Origin: Janthinobacterium saanense
Lineage (GTDB): Bacteria; Pseudomonadota; Gammaproteobacteria; Burkholderiales; Burkholderiaceae_D
NCBI RefSeq assembly: GCF_014200675.1
Contig: NZ_JACHCI010000023.1
Span: forward strand, 1 to 64,000
Direction: 5' to 3'
DNA: 64,000 nucleotides
Shown here: piece after piece, positions 52,848 through 61,292 of the stretch
Position numbering within the stretch: position 1 is the first letter of the stretch
How the letters are laid out: each line of letters opens with the position of its first letter
Program-made: the position numbers and the translations under genes
Notes under the pieces: model-generated
Databases searched by the model: none
Seen by the model: only the letters and a program-made list of their open reading frames with translations
What the model was told of the DNA's origin: nothing

Positions 52848-53873
52848 TCAGCTTCCTTGGCCGATGGCCGGGTCATCAAAGAAATAATCGTGCCAGCTAT
52901 CGGGCCGGTTGCGGATGGCGTTGACGCGGTGCAGGAATTGCCCCAGGCCCAGGGTATTTTGCGGTGCGATCTTGAATTGCACTTGCGGGTTGGCAAAGAT
53001 CTTCAACAGCAAATTGCGGTCCACCTTGCTCTTGTTGAGCTTGATATAAATGTCGGCCGCGCCCTGCGGATTGCTGCTCGCATACTGGGCTGCTTCGGCC
53101 AGCGCGGCGACAAAGGCGCGGTAGGTTTTCGGATTTTCCGTGCGGAATTTCTCGGTCGCATACAGCAGGGTCGATGAACTGGGGCCGCCCTGCACTTCAT
53201 AGGAATTCAAGATGATGTGGGCATTCGGGTTTTGCGCCAGTTCCTGCTCCTGGAATGGCGAATTGCCAAAGTGCCCCGTCAATTCCGTGCCGCCCGCGAT
53301 GATGGCGGCCGCCGCATCGGGGTGCGGTAAAGTCTGTGTGATCTTGTCGAGGCGGGCGAATTCCTTGTCGCCCCATTGTTTCGCCACCGCCATTTGCAAA
53401 ATGCGCGCCTGCACCGAGACGGACACGGCCGGCAAGGCGATGCGGTCCTTGTCCGTCAGGTCGGCCAGAGTTTTCACCTTGGGATTATTGCTGACCAGAT
53501 AGTAGGGGAAATTGCCCAGCGAGGCCACGCCGCGCACATTTTGCCGCCCACGCGTGCGGTCCCAGATCGTCAGCAGCGGCCCCAGGCCTGCACCGGCGAT
53601 ATCGATATTGCCTGACAGCAAAGCGTCGTTAATGGCCGGCCCGCCGGATAAAGTCACCCAGTCCACCTTGATATCGACACCGAGCTGCTTGCCATGCTTT
53701 TCGATCAGTTTTTGTTCCTGGGCGATATTGAGCAGCAGAAAGGTAATCCCATACTGGCCAGCGATGCGCAATTGTCCTTCGGCACGGGCCATCGTCGCTC
53801 CCATCGTCAGCATACACAGCATGGCCAGGGCGGCGGTCAGACGGCGGCGGACGAGGGGAAAGGACTTGAACAT
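52848..53873 (-). CDS. tauA: ABC transporter substrate-binding protein, TauA/SsuA/NitT-like
   Basis: A 341-residue periplasmic binding protein with a signal peptide (about 1-31, ending TMARA). The mature part has the NMT1/SsuA-like fold (LRIAGQYGITFLLLNIAQEQ, SGGPAINDALLSGNIDIAGAG). The start at 53873 is chosen because AGGAG is five bases upstream; a GTG two codons earlier would be too close. The ligand is probably a sulfonate, inferred from the dioxygenase encoded first in the operon. Confidence 0.88.
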   Translation of the reverse strand: MFKSFPLVRRRLTAALAMLCMLTMGATMARAEGQLRIAGQYGITFLLLNIAQEQKLIEKHGKQLGVDIKVDWVTLSGGPAINDALLSGNIDIAGAGLGPLLTIWDRTRGRQNVRGVASLGNFPYYLVSNNPKVKTLADLTDKDRIALPAVSVSVQARILQMAVAKQWGDKEFARLDKITQTLPHPDAAAAIIAGGTELTGHFGNSPFQEQELAQNPNAHIILNSYEVQGGPSSSTLLYATEKFRTENPKTYRAFVAALAEAAQYASSNPQGAADIYIKLNKSKVDRNLLLKIFANPQVQFKIAPQNTLGLGQFLHRVNAIRNRPDSWHDYFFDDPAIGQGS

Positions 53874-53894
53874 GGACACTCCTGGTGGGAAAAA

Positions 53895-54803
53895 TCAGTA
53901 CGGCGCATCGCCTTCGATGGTGGTGCGGTAAAGCTTGCGGCGCTGGTCCGCCGGGCAACCGGCGGCCAGGTGCATCAGGGAACGGTTGTCCCAGAACACC
54001 AGGTCGCGCGCCTGCCAGCGGTGCACATATAAATGTTCAGGGCGCACGCTATGGGCAAACAGTTCGCCCAGCACGGCGCGGCTTTCATCGTCAGGCAAGC
54101 CGACGATGCGTGTGGTGAAGTGTTCGCTGACAAACAGGGCGCGCCGTCCCGTTTCCGGATGCACACGCACGATGGGATGCGTGACGGGGCGCACTTCATC
54201 GATCTGCGCCTGCGTCAATGCGGGCCGCCATGGGTTGCGGCGGCGCAATTCTTCGTACTGGCATAAATAGCTGTGTTCGGCATGCGCGCCGCGCACGACG
54301 TGGCGCAGCGCGGCCGGCAAGCTTTCCCAGGCCAGATGCATATTGGCAAACACGGTATCGCCGCCCTCCTCGGGCAACTCTTGCGCGTGCAACATGGAAC
54401 CCAGGCTGGGAACTTCTTTGTAGGACAGGTCGGAGTGCCAGAAGTGGCCTGCATCGCCCAGGCCGACAGGCTGGCCGTTTTCGACGATATTCGAAATGAT
54501 CAGGATTTCCGGGTGCTGCGGCAGCTGGAACTGGTGCAGCACGTGGATTTGCAGGGCGCCGAAGCGGCGGCTGAAATCGATTTGCTGTTGCGGCGTAATG
54601 TGCTGGTCGCGAAACACCAGGACATGATGGTCCAGATGCGCATGGTGCAGTCGCTGGAAATCGCTGAGCGACAAGGGCTGTGCCAGATCCAGGCCCACGA
54701 CTTGCGCACCCAGGGGCGCATCGAAGGCTTCGATATGGAAGTTGCCGGGTAACTGGCTAGCCAGCTTGCTGGTGGAGACAGGGGATTCGAGGACGGCCGA
54801 CAT
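53895..54803 (-). CDS. tauD: TauD/TfdA family alpha-ketoglutarate-dependent dioxygenase
   Basis: A 302-residue Fe(II) dioxygenase. The metal triad is visible as H123-x-D125 (FWHSDLSYKEVPS) and a distal His near residue 275 (NRSLMHLAAG), with the 2-oxoglutarate-binding Arg further on (DQRRKLYRTT). TauD releases sulfite from taurine. It is first in an operon dioxygenase-binding protein-ATPase-permease for sulfonate sulfur. A perfect inverted repeat lies 12-34 bases before its start. Exact substrate is not certain, since TauD and alkylsulfatase-type enzymes share these motifs. Confidence 0.9.
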   Translation of the reverse strand: MSAVLESPVSTSKLASQLPGNFHIEAFDAPLGAQVVGLDLAQPLSLSDFQRLHHAHLDHHVLVFRDQHITPQQQIDFSRRFGALQIHVLHQFQLPQHPEILIISNIVENGQPVGLGDAGHFWHSDLSYKEVPSLGSMLHAQELPEEGGDTVFANMHLAWESLPAALRHVVRGAHAEHSYLCQYEELRRRNPWRPALTQAQIDEVRPVTHPIVRVHPETGRRALFVSEHFTTRIVGLPDDESRAVLGELFAHSVRPEHLYVHRWQARDLVFWDNRSLMHLAAGCPADQRRKLYRTTIEGDAPY

Positions 54804-54814
54804 GATGGAGGCAT

Positions 54815-54837
54815 CAGTGAACGAGGGATGTTCACTG
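54815..54837. promoter_or_regulatory. Perfect inverted repeat just upstream of tauD
   Basis: CAGTGAAC-N7-GTTCACTG is a perfect 8-bp inverted repeat. It is close enough to the start to be either an operator or a leader hairpin affecting translation. A GCCGGCCGGC palindrome follows at 54841-54850. The regulator is unknown. Confidence 0.5.
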
Positions 54838-54909
54838 TATGCCGGCCGGCCATCCTTGCAAACGAAGCTTATCCTATATGGATATGCGGATCGTGCAGGT
54901 GCAGCTGGC

Positions 54910-55578
54910 TTATACCGTCTCGTAGCGGGCCAGGCGGGCCGCCATGCGCGGGGCCAGTTCGTGGCCGGCGGTAACAGTCATGTCCAGGTCATTCAAGAGG
55001 CCGTCTTTCAAGCCATACACCCAGCCATGTACGCTGAGTTCCTGGCCGCGTTCCCAGGCATCTTGCACGATGGTGGTTTGGCAGACGTTCAAGACTTGTT
55101 CAACGACGTTCAGTTCGCACAGGCGGTCGCTGCGCTCGCGGCTGCCCAGCACTTCACCGAGGTAGCGCTCATGTTTCTGGCCCACGTCCTGCACGTGGCG
55201 CAACCAGTTATCGACCAGGCCGATGCGCGTGCCCGTCAGGGCGGCATGCACGCCTTTGCAGCCATAATGGCCGACGATGATGACGTGTTTGACTTTCAGC
55301 ACGTCCACTGCAAATTGCAGCACGGAAAGACAGTTGAGGTCGGAATGCACCACCACGTTGGCGATATTACGGTGTACAAACACGTCGCCAGGCGCCATGC
55401 CCAGCAATTCGTTGGCGGGAACACGGCTGTCGGAACAGCCGATCCACAGATATTCGGGCGAAGTCTGGGCTTCCAGATTCTTGAAGAAGTTCGGATCCTT
55501 CTCCACCATTGAGTCGGCCCAACGGCGGTTGCGTTGTAGCAATTCCGCCAGGGCCTGGCCGCTTTTAGCTTCGGTCAT
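54910..55578 (-). CDS. can: Beta-class carbonic anhydrase
   Basis: A 222-residue zinc enzyme interconverting CO2 and bicarbonate. Zinc ligands are C48 and D50 with the adjacent R52 (IGCSDSRVPANELL), H104 and C107 (VGHYGCKGV). The length matches E. coli Can. The start at 55578 has GGGAG upstream; the longer frame runs toward the dnaJ terminator. It lies on the same strand as dnaJ, after that terminator, so it probably has its own promoter. Confidence 0.94.
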   Translation of the reverse strand: MTEAKSGQALAELLQRNRRWADSMVEKDPNFFKNLEAQTSPEYLWIGCSDSRVPANELLGMAPGDVFVHRNIANVVVHSDLNCLSVLQFAVDVLKVKHVIIVGHYGCKGVHAALTGTRIGLVDNWLRHVQDVGQKHERYLGEVLGSRERSDRLCELNVVEQVLNVCQTTIVQDAWERGQELSVHGWVYGLKDGLLNDLDMTVTAGHELAPRMAARLARYETV

Positions 55579-55641
55579 ATCGCTCCCATTTGATAGGACG
55601 CAGACGCTGCGCGCTGAGCGCCGCAAAGTCTGCGTCTTGTT

Positions 55642-55674
55642 AAAAAAACGCCGGGATGGTTGAGCATCCCGGCG
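55642..55674 (-). terminator. Terminator of dnaJ
   Basis: CGCCGGGATG and CATCCCGGCG form a perfect 10-bp stem with a 6-base loop. On the minus strand this is followed by U7 (A7 at 55642-55648). It lies 18 bases after the dnaJ stop. Confidence 0.92.
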
Positions 55675-55691
55675 CTTCGTTTTAGTGCGGC

Positions 55692-56822
55692 TTATTCAAA
55701 AAAATCCTTGACCTTGTCTTTCCAGGTCTTGCTTTGCGGGCTGTGCTTGGCACCGCCCTCGGTAGTGGATTTTTCAAAGTCACGCAGCAATTCTTTTTGC
55801 TTGTCGGTCAGTTTCACCGGCGTTTCGATCGCCACGTGGCAGAACAGATCGCCCGCATAACCGGAACGCACGCCCTTGATGCCCTTGCCTTTCAGGCGGA
55901 AGGTCTTGCCCGACTGGGTGCCTTCGGGAATCGTGAACGACACTTTGCCGTTCAGGGTAGGGACTTCGATTTCGCCGCCCAAGGCTGCCTTGGTGAACGA
56001 GATCGGCATTTCGCAATGCAGGTCGTCGCCTTCGCGCTGGAACACGGCGTGCGGCTTGATGTGAATTTCCACATACAGGTCACCGGACGGGCCGCCATTC
56101 GTACCCGGTTCGCCGTTGCCGGACGAGCGGATGCGCATGCCATTGTCGATACCGACAGGTATTTTGACTTCCAGCGTCTTGTTGCGCTTGATACGGCCTG
56201 CGCCGCCGCAAGGCGTACAAGGATCGGTGATGACCTTGCCGCTGCCATGGCATTTCGGGCAAGTTTGCTGGATGCTGAAGAAACCTTGCTGCATGCGTAC
56301 CTGGCCGTGGCCGCCGCAAGTGCCGCAAGTGGTCGGCGAGGTGCCCGGCTTGGCGCCGCTGCCATGGCAAGTGTCGCACTTGTCCCAGCTCGGCACGCGG
56401 ATGGTCGTGTCGAAGCCGTGAGCAGCTTGCTCCAGCGTAATTTCCAGGTTGTAGCGCAAGTCGGCGCCACGGTACACCTGTGGACCCGCATTGCGGCTAC
56501 GTCCACCGCCACCGCCAAAGATGTCACCAAAGATATCGCCAAAGCTGTCGGCAAAACCGCCGCCACCAAAGCCGCCGCCGCCGCCACCCATGTTCGGGTC
56601 CACGCCAGCATGACCATAACGGTCATAGGCTTCGCGCTTTTCCGGATTGGTCAGCATTTCGTAAGCTTCTTTGACTTCCTTAAACTTTTCTTCCGATTCC
56701 TTACTGTCCGGATTACGGTCCGGATGGTATTTCATCGCCAGTTTGCGGTAAGACTTTTTGATCTCTTCTTCCGAAGCATTTTTTGCGACACCGAGTGTCT
56801 CGTAAAAATCACGCTTTGCCAT
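55692..56822 (-). CDS. dnaJ: Chaperone DnaJ (Hsp40)
   Basis: A 376-residue co-chaperone that stimulates DnaK ATPase and hands over unfolded clients. The J domain (1-70) has H33-P-D35; a Gly/Phe-rich linker (about 75-115) follows. The zinc domain holds four CxxCxGxG motifs ([32 protein letters not shown]), then the C-terminal substrate-binding domains. It is 160 bases downstream of dnaK, separated by a terminator-like hairpin, so dnaJ may be expressed partly by read-through. Confidence 0.98.
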   Translation of the reverse strand: MAKRDFYETLGVAKNASEEEIKKSYRKLAMKYHPDRNPDSKESEEKFKEVKEAYEMLTNPEKREAYDRYGHAGVDPNMGGGGGGFGGGGFADSFGDIFGDIFGGGGGRSRNAGPQVYRGADLRYNLEITLEQAAHGFDTTIRVPSWDKCDTCHGSGAKPGTSPTTCGTCGGHGQVRMQQGFFSIQQTCPKCHGSGKVITDPCTPCGGAGRIKRNKTLEVKIPVGIDNGMRIRSSGNGEPGTNGGPSGDLYVEIHIKPHAVFQREGDDLHCEMPISFTKAALGGEIEVPTLNGKVSFTIPEGTQSGKTFRLKGKGIKGVRSGYAGDLFCHVAIETPVKLTDKQKELLRDFEKSTTEGGAKHSPQSKTWKDKVKDFFE

Positions 56823-56865
56823 GTTGTCGGCACCTTGCAGTCTATCTACTGATGTAAAAGTTACA

Positions 56866-56905
56866 CGAAAAAGCCGAGTCGAGTGCCGCGGGGCGGCGAC
56901 TCGGC
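56866..56905 (-). terminator. Terminator-like hairpin between dnaK and dnaJ
   Basis: GCCGAGTCG and CGACTCGGC form a perfect 9-bp stem with a further GC pairing inside the 15-base loop. On the minus strand it is followed by U5 (GCTTTTTCG). It lies after dnaK and before dnaJ and could reduce dnaJ expression relative to dnaK. Confidence 0.75.
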
Positions 56906-56954
56906 TCGGCCGGTCTTCGCAGAGAAATTCCGCGACGTAGCATACAGCCCGGTT

Positions 56955-56973
56955 GCTCCCGTATTACGGGAGC
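56955..56973. repeat. Short hairpin after the dnaK stop
   Basis: GCTCCCG and CGGGAGC pair around TATTA. It lies 10 bases past the dnaK stop with no T-tract. It may stabilise the dnaK mRNA 3' end. Confidence 0.5.
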
Positions 56974-56982
56974 GTAAGACAA

Positions 56983-58929
56983 TTACTTGCTGTCTTTGAC
57001 TTCTTTGAAGTCAGCGTCAACCACGTCATCGTGCTTGGCACCGGCGTCCGATGCACCAGCAGCTTGCTGTTGTGCACCTTCTGCGCCGCCGGCAGCTTGT
57101 TGCGCTTGCATGTCGGCGTACATTTTTTCGCCCAGTTTCTGCGATGCGGTCGACAGTGCTTCCACCTTGGCGTCGATCTCGGCCTTGTCGCCCGACTTGA
57201 TGCTTGCTTCCAGGTCGGTGATGGCAGCTTCGATCTTTTCTTTCTCGCCAGCGTCGAGCTTGTCGCCGTATTCGGTCAGCGATTTGCGGGTCGAGTGTAC
57301 CAGAGCATCAGCCTGGTTGCGCGACTCGGCCAATTCCTTGACCTTTTTGTCTTCTTCCGCGTTCAACTCGGCGTCTTTGACCATCTTCTGGATTTCAGCT
57401 TCGGTCAAGCCGGAGTTGGCCTTGATCGTGATCTTGTTTTCCTTGCCGGTCGCCTTGTCTTTCGCGCCGACATGCAAGATGCCGTTGGCGTCGATGTCGA
57501 AGGTCACTTCGATCTGTGGCGTGCCGCGTGATGCTGGCGGAATACCTTCCAGATTGAATTCGCCCAGGCCTTTGTTGCCGGCAGCGATTTCACGCTCACC
57601 CTGGTATACCTTGATGGTCACCGCAGGCTGGTTGTCGTCGGCCGTCGAAAACACCTGGCTGAACTTGGTTGGGATCGTGGTGTTTTTGTGGATCATCTTG
57701 GTCATCACGCCGCCCAGGGTTTCGATACCCAGGGACAATGGCGTTACGTCCAGCAACAGCAAGTCTTTGCGTTCGCCCGACAGGACCGAACCTTGAATCG
57801 CTGCGCCCACGGCGACGGCTTCGTCCGGATTCACGTCCTTGCGTGGATCTTTGCCGAAGAATTCTTTGACTTTCTCTTGCACTTTAGGCATACGGGTCAT
57901 ACCGCCGACCAGGATGATGTCATCGATGTCCGATACTTTCACGCCAGCATCTTTGATAGCGATGCGGCATGGTTCCATCGTCGCAATGATCAGCTCTTCC
58001 ACCAGCGATTCCAGCTTGGCGCGGGTCATCTTCAGGTTCAAGTGGACCGGTGCGCCATTGGCCATCGCGATGTACGGCTCGTTGATTTCGGTTTGCTGCG
58101 ACGACGACAGTTCGATCTTCGCGCGCTCGGCCGAAGCCTTGATGCGTTGCAGGGCGATTGGATCTTTTTTCAGGTCCAGACCGTTGATTTTCTTGAATTC
58201 TTCGATGATGTAATCGATGATGCGCTGGTCGAAGTCTTCGCCGCCCAGGAAGGTGTCGCCGTTGGTCGACAGCACTTCAAATTGTTTTTCGCCATCAACG
58301 TCAGCGATTTCGATGATGGAAACGTCGAACGTGCCGCCGCCCAGGTCATACACGGCGATCTTGCGGTCACCCTTTTCGGTCTTGTCCAGGCCGAATGCCA
58401 GCGCTGCTGCGGTAGGCTCGTTGATGATGCGCTTGACGTCCAGACCGGCGATACGGCCAGCGTCTTTGGTGGCTTGACGTTGCGAATCGTTGAAGTACGC
58501 AGGCACGGTGATGACGGCTTCGGTGACTTCTTCACCGAGGTAGTCTTCTGCGGTTTTTTTCATCTTGCGCAGGACTTCAGCCGAAATTTGTGGCGGCGCC
58601 AGTTTTTTGTCGCGTACACCGATCCATGCATCGCCGTTGTCGGCTTTCATGATCTTGTAAGGCATCAGCGCGATGTCTTTTTGTACTTCTTTTTCGTCGA
58701 ACTTGCGACCGATCAGACGCTTCACTGCGAACAGCGTGTTCTGTGGATTGGTCACAGCCTGGCGTTTTGCCGGCGCACCAACGAGAATTTCGCCATCTTC
58801 TTGATAAGCAATAATCGACGGCGTCGTGCGTGCGCCTTCAGCGTTTTCGATTACCTTTGGTTGACCGTTTTCCATGATGGAAACGCAGGAATTTGTGGTT
58901 CCCAGATCGATACCGATAATTCTACCCAT
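56983..58929 (-). CDS. dnaK: Chaperone DnaK (Hsp70)
   Basis: A 648-residue ATP-driven chaperone of normal length. The ATPase domain (1-about 385) begins [16 protein letters not shown] and holds the Hsp70 signatures [14 protein letters not shown] ([12 protein letters not shown]) and [12 protein letters not shown] substrate-binding domain and a lid ending in a Gly/Ala/Gln-rich tail follow, with the terminal [10 protein letters not shown] motif. It has a sigma-32-type promoter of its own, besides that of grpE. It works with DnaJ and GrpE encoded on either side. Confidence 0.99.
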   Translation of the reverse strand: MGRIIGIDLGTTNSCVSIMENGQPKVIENAEGARTTPSIIAYQEDGEILVGAPAKRQAVTNPQNTLFAVKRLIGRKFDEKEVQKDIALMPYKIMKADNGDAWIGVRDKKLAPPQISAEVLRKMKKTAEDYLGEEVTEAVITVPAYFNDSQRQATKDAGRIAGLDVKRIINEPTAAALAFGLDKTEKGDRKIAVYDLGGGTFDVSIIEIADVDGEKQFEVLSTNGDTFLGGEDFDQRIIDYIIEEFKKINGLDLKKDPIALQRIKASAERAKIELSSSQQTEINEPYIAMANGAPVHLNLKMTRAKLESLVEELIIATMEPCRIAIKDAGVKVSDIDDIILVGGMTRMPKVQEKVKEFFGKDPRKDVNPDEAVAVGAAIQGSVLSGERKDLLLLDVTPLSLGIETLGGVMTKMIHKNTTIPTKFSQVFSTADDNQPAVTIKVYQGEREIAAGNKGLGEFNLEGIPPASRGTPQIEVTFDIDANGILHVGAKDKATGKENKITIKANSGLTEAEIQKMVKDAELNAEEDKKVKELAESRNQADALVHSTRKSLTEYGDKLDAGEKEKIEAAITDLEASIKSGDKAEIDAKVEALSTASQKLGEKMYADMQAQQAAGGAEGAQQQAAGASDAGAKHDDVVDADFKEVKDSK

Positions 58930-58970
58930 GATTTTTTCCTTTTATTTGCTAGATTTCAGATGGTTCTTAT

Positions 58971-58996
58971 ATGTGGCAAAGCGGCATGGTTTCAAG
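58971..58996 (-). promoter_or_regulatory. Sigma-32-type heat-shock promoter of dnaK
   Basis: On the minus strand CTTGAA-N14-CCACAT, one base from the CTTGAA/CCCCAT consensus, with the same spacing as the grpE promoter. It lies in the 90-base gap after grpE, about 42 bases upstream of the dnaK ATG. Confidence 0.65.
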
Positions 58997-59019
58997 GCTT
59001 GCTTGATGCCGCACTCTGA

Positions 59020-59541
59020 TTATTTTGCTTGCGCGGTGGTCACGATGGCGGGACGCAACAAACGGTCCGCAATCATATAGCCCTTTTGCAATACTGACAC
59101 CACGGTGTTGGCTTCCTGCTCCGCTGGCACCACGGCAACAGCCTGATGTTTCATCGGATCGAGCTTTTCGCCCTGTACCGGCAGGATTTCCAGCAGGCGG
59201 TTGCGTTCAAACGCCGCAGTCAACTGTTTCAGGGTCATTTCGACGCCTTCTTTCAGCGATTCGAGCGTCGGCGCTTCGACCGTCAGGGCCATTTCCAGGC
59301 TGTCCTTGACGGGCACTAGGGCTTCGGCAAAGCTTTCTACTGCGAATTTATGTGCTTTAGCAACATCTTCCTGGGCACGGCGGCGAATGTTTTCGCCATC
59401 GGCCTTGGCACGCATGAAGGCATCGTGCATTTCTGCAAGACGCGCTTCGGTACTCGCCAGCTGCTCTTCCAAAGTAGGCTCGGCGGGAGTCGCGGCGTCC
59501 GCTTGCGGATTAGGTACAGCTTGGTTTTCCTGATCTTGCAT
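59020..59541 (-). CDS. grpE: Nucleotide exchange factor GrpE
   Basis: A 173-residue dimeric co-chaperone that releases ADP from DnaK. An acidic, disordered N terminus (1-28) is followed by a long helical coiled coil (about 28-85, [19 protein letters not shown]) and a C-terminal beta domain with the family pattern ([23 protein letters not shown]). First gene of the grpE-dnaK-dnaJ group, behind a consensus sigma-32 promoter. AGGAGC precedes the ATG. Confidence 0.97.
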   Translation of the reverse strand: MQDQENQAVPNPQADAATPAEPTLEEQLASTEARLAEMHDAFMRAKADGENIRRRAQEDVAKAHKFAVESFAEALVPVKDSLEMALTVEAPTLESLKEGVEMTLKQLTAAFERNRLLEILPVQGEKLDPMKHQAVAVVPAEQEANTVVSVLQKGYMIADRLLRPAIVTTAQAK

Positions 59542-59608
59542 CTGAAAGCTCCTACATTCAATGACTAATAATAGTTAGGCTACATATCTTTACAACACTT
59601 ACCGGCAG

Positions 59609-59634
59609 ATGGGGCTAAGTCTGACTGTTTCAAG
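59609..59634 (-). promoter_or_regulatory. Sigma-32 heat-shock promoter of grpE
   Basis: On the minus strand CTTGAA-N14-CCCCAT, a full match to the sigma-32 consensus (CCCTTGAAA and CCCCATCT in extended form). Expected transcript start near 59600, about 60 bases before the grpE ATG. No CIRCE element was seen. Confidence 0.9.
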
Positions 59635-59786
59635 GGGTGTTGCAGCGCAACCGCTGGTCACGCAGGCCGATGTTACAGCTTATTACAAATCTATCCGTTT
59701 TTCCGGGTATTCCACACGCGTGCCACCATCTATGATGAAGCAATGGCTTACAACTCTGTGCTGGCCATCCCCTTGCCGAGGAGAGA

Positions 59787-59900
59787 ATGATGAAACTGCC
59801 TATCATTAGCGCATCCATCGTGGCTTACGCCCTCCTTGCCACCGCCTTGATCTGTCTTGCACAGTTGCAGCCATATTTGCAACCATATTTGCAGCCTTAA
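59787..59900 (+). CDS. Likely 37-residue single-span membrane peptide
   Basis: A short open frame with double ATG (ATGATG), 37 codons and TAA, preceded by GAGGAGAGA at correct spacing. The product begins MMKLPIIS, has one hydrophobic helix (about 5-25) and ends with a repeated QPYLQPYLQP tail, encoded by a 12-bp DNA repeat (CCATATTTGCAA). It lies divergent to grpE and convergent to hemH. No family is recognised; evidence is the strong ribosome site and membrane-helix composition only. Confidence 0.5.
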   Translation: MMKLPIISASIVAYALLATALICLAQLQPYLQPYLQP

Positions 59901-59993
59901 GCCGGCAAACCCGGCATTCTACCAGCCTCGCTGCGGCAACCGCCACTGTCGCTGTTGCTTGCTGGAAAATGTGTTCACGCCAGATAGCACAAA

Positions 59994-60009
59994 GCCGCGC
60001 AAGCGCGGC
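59994..60009 (-). terminator. Hairpin after hemH
   Basis: GCCGCGC-AA-GCGCGGC, a 7-bp GC stem, followed on the minus strand by TTTGT. It lies 25 bases after the hemH stop and could also end the small + strand gene. The T-tract is weak. Confidence 0.5.
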
Positions 60010-60034
60010 CTTGTTTGCAGGCAGATACCACTGA

Positions 60035-61144
60035 TCAGTCGACAGCGCCCAGCGCCAGTGCCGCAGCACGGGCTTGCTCGCCCTCTTGCTTGTCGGCTTC
60101 GCGCTGCACCGCCGTTTTCATGGTTGGCCAGCCTATCATGTGCTGTTCGGCGATTTCCGCCAAGCCTGTGATCCAGCGCGGCGTTTCATTCAGGCAAGCG
60201 ATGTAATGGAAATGCTCGCCACCGGCTGATTCGAAATCGTGCTTCGCTTCCATGGCGATCTCTTCCAGGGTTTCCAGGCAATCGCTGGTAAAACCCGGGC
60301 ATAACAAGTCCACCCGCTTGACGCCCTGCTGCGCCAGCGCCACCAGGGTCGGCGCCGTGTAGGGCTGCAGCCATTCGGCCTTGCCGAAACGCGACTGGAA
60401 AGTGACCAGATATTGGTCCTTGCTCAGGCCCAACTTTTCCGCCAGCAAACGCGCCGTCTTCAGGCATTGGCAGTGATACGGGTCGCCCAGCAGCAAGGTG
60501 CGCTTGGGCACGCCGTGAAAACTCATCACCAGTTTTTCGGGCCGGCCATGGCTTTCCCAGTGGTTCAGCACTGAATCACGCAAGGCGTCGATATAGGTGT
60601 CTTGCTCGTGGTATTGCTTGATGAAACGCAACTCGGGCACATTGCGCACCGTGGCGTAATGGGCAAACACGGCGTCGTAGATGGAGCCGGTGGTAGTGCC
60701 CGAATATTGCGGGTAGGCCGGCAGGATGGCGATGCGCTCGCAGCCTTCACGTTTCAGTTGCGCCAGCACCTCGGGCAAGGAAGGTGAACCGTAGCGCATG
60801 GCCATGGCCACCGTCACGCCATCATGGCCGCGTGCGGCCAGCGCGCCGGCCAGCAGCTTGGCCTGCTTTTGCGTATGCACTTTCAGGGGCGAACCTTCGC
60901 GCGTCCAGATCGAGGCGTATTTCTTGGCCGACTGGCCAGAGCGAAATGGCAAAATGATCAGGTGCAGGATAAACCACCACACGGCACGGGGAATCTCGAC
61001 CACGCGCGGATCGGACAGGAATTGCTTCAGGTAACGCCGCACGGCCGACGAAGTAGGCGCGTCCGGCGTGCCCAGGTTCACCAGTACCACGGCGCTGCGG
61101 TCCATGCTGCCATGCGTGTAAGGAGGTTCTGTTTGAAATGTCAT
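60035..61144 (-). CDS. hemH: Ferrochelatase
   Basis: A 369-residue enzyme inserting Fe2+ into protoporphyrin IX, the final step of heme synthesis. Signatures: VLVNLGTPDAPTSSAVRRYL at the N terminus, the active-site histidine in VMSFHGVPKRTL, and LLCPGFTSDCLETLEE near the C terminus. Length is normal for betaproteobacteria. It lies between grpE and recN on the same strand, with about 150 bases on the recN side holding an inverted repeat. Confidence 0.96.
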   Translation of the reverse strand: MTFQTEPPYTHGSMDRSAVVLVNLGTPDAPTSSAVRRYLKQFLSDPRVVEIPRAVWWFILHLIILPFRSGQSAKKYASIWTREGSPLKVHTQKQAKLLAGALAARGHDGVTVAMAMRYGSPSLPEVLAQLKREGCERIAILPAYPQYSGTTTGSIYDAVFAHYATVRNVPELRFIKQYHEQDTYIDALRDSVLNHWESHGRPEKLVMSFHGVPKRTLLLGDPYHCQCLKTARLLAEKLGLSKDQYLVTFQSRFGKAEWLQPYTAPTLVALAQQGVKRVDLLCPGFTSDCLETLEEIAMEAKHDFESAGGEHFHYIACLNETPRWITGLAEIAEQHMIGWPTMKTAVQREADKQEGEQARAAALALGAVD

Positions 61145-61248
61145 GTAGGCTTTTCAAGGACGTTGGTGGAAACAGCTAAGCATTATAGTTACATTGAATC
61201 AATACGGGCTGCTGGTACTGCTTGCAATTCACCCAAAGCGAAAGCTGA

Positions 61249-61271
61249 GGTCAGACCCAGAGGGTCTGACC
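61249..61271. repeat. Inverted repeat GGTCAGACCC-AGA-GGGTCTGACC
   Basis: A perfect 10-bp inverted repeat with a 3-base loop, 21 bases downstream of the recN stop. The GGGTCTGACC core resembles short palindromes that recur in intergenic regions of related Oxalobacteraceae, recalled rather than searched. No T-tract follows. It may act as the recN 3' end. Confidence 0.7.
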
Positions 61272-61292
61272 CCGCATTGATCGCGCTAACGC

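Noticed and set aside
59609..59634. CIRCE-type HrcA operator near grpE
   Set aside because: No TTAGCACTC-N9-GAGTGCTAA inverted repeat is present; the sigma-32 elements explain the region.
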